Part shown: piece by piece, positions 61,871-64,000 of the stretch
How positions within the stretch are numbered: position 1 is the stretch's first letter
Layout: each line of letters begins with the position of its first letter
Assembly: GCA_947095585.1 (NCBI GenBank)
Contig: OX352761.1
Span: 131,160,277-131,224,276, forward strand
Source of the DNA: Nephrocerus scutellatus
Lineage: Eukaryota; Arthropoda; Insecta; Diptera; Pipunculidae
DNA: 64,000 nucleotides
Reading direction: 5' to 3'
Notes under the pieces: generated by a model
Seen by the model: only the letters and a program-made list of their open reading frames with translations
The model's database searches: none
What the model was told of the DNA's origin: nothing
Position numbers and translations under genes: made by a program

Positions 61871-63384
61871 GACATAGACGTTTCGTATATGGATGGCTCT
61901 CTACAATTTTTTTAAAAAAAATGTAGAAGTGCTCGAAAGGATAAAAACAGGTATAGCCACATCTGGGACCTATCCTACTATTTTTATTGTCCCCCTTTCA
62001 TATTTATTATAGACTAGATGTACCAACAGCTCCGCTCGCGCGTATTTTCGTCCAAATAGCAAGACAAAGTAACACTGAATAAAGAATTAAAGGCGATTAG
62101 TCCGTCAATCCTGTCTTAATATACAAAGTTAAAGGGTCAAATAGTCGACAAAACTACTGCCCATTGTCCTACTTAATTTTTCACATAGTCCTTCCAAATA
62201 TGTTTATATCTTAAACACTCACTCATTCTTCCTTAACCTGTCAGTCACTCTTTCCCTTGTCGTGCTAATTCCTTGTGACAATTTTCATCAACAATTTAGT
62301 TAACTGTCAGTTAAACAAACGTTTCGTTTTTGTCGCAGACGTTGACGTTGAGGAAAGCTAACAAGCGTCCCATCACCATATTCGTATTGAGTCTGACGTA
62401 TGTCCTGTATACTTACATAATATTTTGGAATTACTGCGTAGCACATCTGCACAAAATCAACACAAACCAATGATGATAACGAACATCCAAAAACGCAGAC
62501 GCTATTTATCAAATTGCGTTTCACAAAACGAATTTGATTGATCCTGATTCAACAATAATTGCAAATTGTCCGACAAAGAATACGAGAACAGGGGTGACTT
62601 AAGGACATGTGAGTGTAACATGTATACAACTTTGTATTCTACATATTCAAGGATCTTCCCTTAAGTCTTTCTCTTTGCTGCTGTCCTATGCACCACCTTG
62701 TCTATGGAAGCCTCAGCATTTTACATCACAGATGAAATATTTAAATTTGTTATCCTTGTCTGTGAATTTTTTCCATTAAATTTTTGGTTTGTCATAGCGG
62801 AGCAAGGACATTTTAAAATATGCAGCTTGCGCATATATCTATGCAAGATTGTCTGACTCGTTGCGTCCTTTATTTAGAATACTGGCTGCACTTGCTCTCA
62901 GTCGAGACTTTGCCAAATGTGCAGTTTCATAACGATAACGATAACGATAACGATTTATTTTGATGCATTTACATTATTCACTGCTTTCTAATGTATGGAA
63001 TCAATTACGCACCATCTGTTTTCTATAAATTATACGAGTAGATTCGTTTTTCTTGATTAACTGTCTTACCTCAATCGGATAATATTGCAAATGTTATTTT
63101 TCTAGAGAAGAAGATTTATGTGAACTTACGAGCAGCTTCGCATGTATAACGTATGTACAACTTAGATAATGTACTTAAAATTGATTGAATTGGAAAGATC
63201 TCTTGGATACCTGTATAATATTCTATATCATAGTTAGGAATAAGATACTACTTAGCGGCCTTTCAGCAGAAAAAGTGCTTAAATTTGGACATTTTTACGT
63301 TATAACTCCGTCTCCTAAATACTCAGTAGGGATACTACCCATTAGGCATATTACCCAATATTGACATAACTTTCGAGAAACGTT
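61871..63384. other. no gene; hexamer repeat and one interspersed-repeat edge
   Basis: An (AACGAT)n run of about four units at 62930-62954. Near 62013-62045 a ctagatgtaccaacagctcc...gctcgcg motif resembles a common insect interspersed repeat end. The minus frame 62300-62524 is preceded by an acceptor-like ctgtatacttacat region but has no known match. Confidence 0.35.
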
Positions 63385-64000
63385 CGAGAAATCAATGAAC
63401 GTGGCTCTGAAAGCGTCTTGCCCAATCAGTTGGAATAAAAAAGTTCACCCTCCGTGGTGGAGCGAAGACCTTAGGAGGAGTATGACTAGCTCGATCTTCA
63501 ATATCTGTTATAATAACAAATACTAGCAGCCTTAAAAAGACTGCCTAAGAAGGTATAAGAAGGCCATCAAAGAAACCAAGCAACGCTCCTGGAAGGACTT
63601 ATGTCAATCAATTGAAACTACTAAGGATTCTGCTAGAATTTGCAAGAGAACACCTGTCCGACTTTCATCAAGAAAGCTGACGGTGGCTGGACGGCATCTG
63701 CGGCAGAATCCCTGGATATTCTTACAAATACACACTTCCACACCAGAAGTAATCAATGCGTAGATAATTGGGAGAGACTGCATGCTGAGCATCCGGTCTC
63801 TCGCGAGGCATAAACCACGAAAAGGTTTCCTGGGGTTTAAGAAGTTTTTCGGCCTATAAGTCTCCTGGCCTGGTTCTTGCTAAAGGCTCTGGAGCGAATT
63901 CTAAATCATCATATCAGGTAACGATTTGCAGTCACACAAGCATCGAGATCTCAACACGCATATCTCAAGGACACGTCCCCGAAACCGCCCTCCAAGAGGT
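63385..64000 (+). mobile_element. I/LOA-like element, linker and RT start, runs off the window (family C)
   Basis: Translation gives WNKKVHPPWWSEDLRRSM, RRYKKAIKETKQRSWKDLCQ, SIETTKDSARIC, then FRPIS and LKALERILNHHIR, and frame-shifted SRSQHAYLKDTS. This is the order seen before and at the RT start of I/LOA-like elements (PWWxEEL, SWxxFCxxIE, SSFLLKxxERxIxxHIR, SQHAYxKGKS). Stops are present. The rest lies beyond 64000. Confidence 0.72.

Noticed and set aside
62300..62524. minus frame 74 codons with an acceptor-like start
   Set aside because: No recognised protein; basic C-terminus alone is not evidence.

Overview
The window is a stretch of insect nuclear DNA, most likely from a non-Drosophila fly. 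It is AT-rich, has no operons, and carries split genes with long introns full of decayed transposable elements. The only host gene I can read with confidence is CASK (also called Caki or Lin-2). It lies on the minus strand and is present as nine consecutive internal exons between 42645 and 17241. All nine join in a single frame with consensus GT/AG junctions, giving about 424 codons: the CaM-kinase-like domain from the glycine loop onward, the basic linker after it, and the first L27 region. The deduced protein is very close to fly CASK as I remember it. The 5' exon(s) and the PDZ, SH3 and guanylate-kinase exons are not recognised here. The gene should therefore extend off the low-coordinate side and possibly the high-coordinate side, and much or all of the window may be CASK introns.

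Almost everything else recognisable is mobile-element debris. Family A is an RTE-type non-LTR retrotransposon with a very short 3' UTR and an (ATG)n tail. It has about ten 5'-truncated or rearranged fragments, nearly all antisense to CASK. Family B is a second non-LTR family (CR1/jockey-like RT) with five pieces. Family C comprises RNase-H-bearing I/LOA-like fragments, two of which end in AACCT-type repeats. Family E is another non-LTR family, with one copy (32785-34041) that still has an open RT reading frame. There are also two jockey-like pieces. The DNA transposons are two Tc1-like copies (26217-27590 interrupted, and 52005-52840), one IS630/mariner-like element with both termini and a TA duplication (58337-59508), a related broken copy (56947-57820), and a two-copy MITE family with 31-bp terminal inverted repeats (7189-7393 and 30006-30187). 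A tRNA-derived SINE candidate with A and B boxes sits at 49141-49534 and ends in an 11-bp minisatellite.

Layout: 1-17.2 kb, downstream CASK intron or flank with TE fragments; 17.2-21.2 kb, a cluster of five CASK exons; 21.2-31.8 kb, a 10.6-kb intron rich in nested TEs; 31.8-32.2 kb, two exons separated by a 58-bp intron; 32.2-39.2 kb, an intron with the open family E copy and the MITE-poor unique DNA around it; 39.2-42.6 kb, two more exons; 42.6-64 kb, no certain host exon, with many TE remnants and one possible 28-nt start micro-exon at 48650-48677. Coordinates of TE edges are estimates by eye. I found no CRISPR array, rRNA gene or clear functional tRNA gene.
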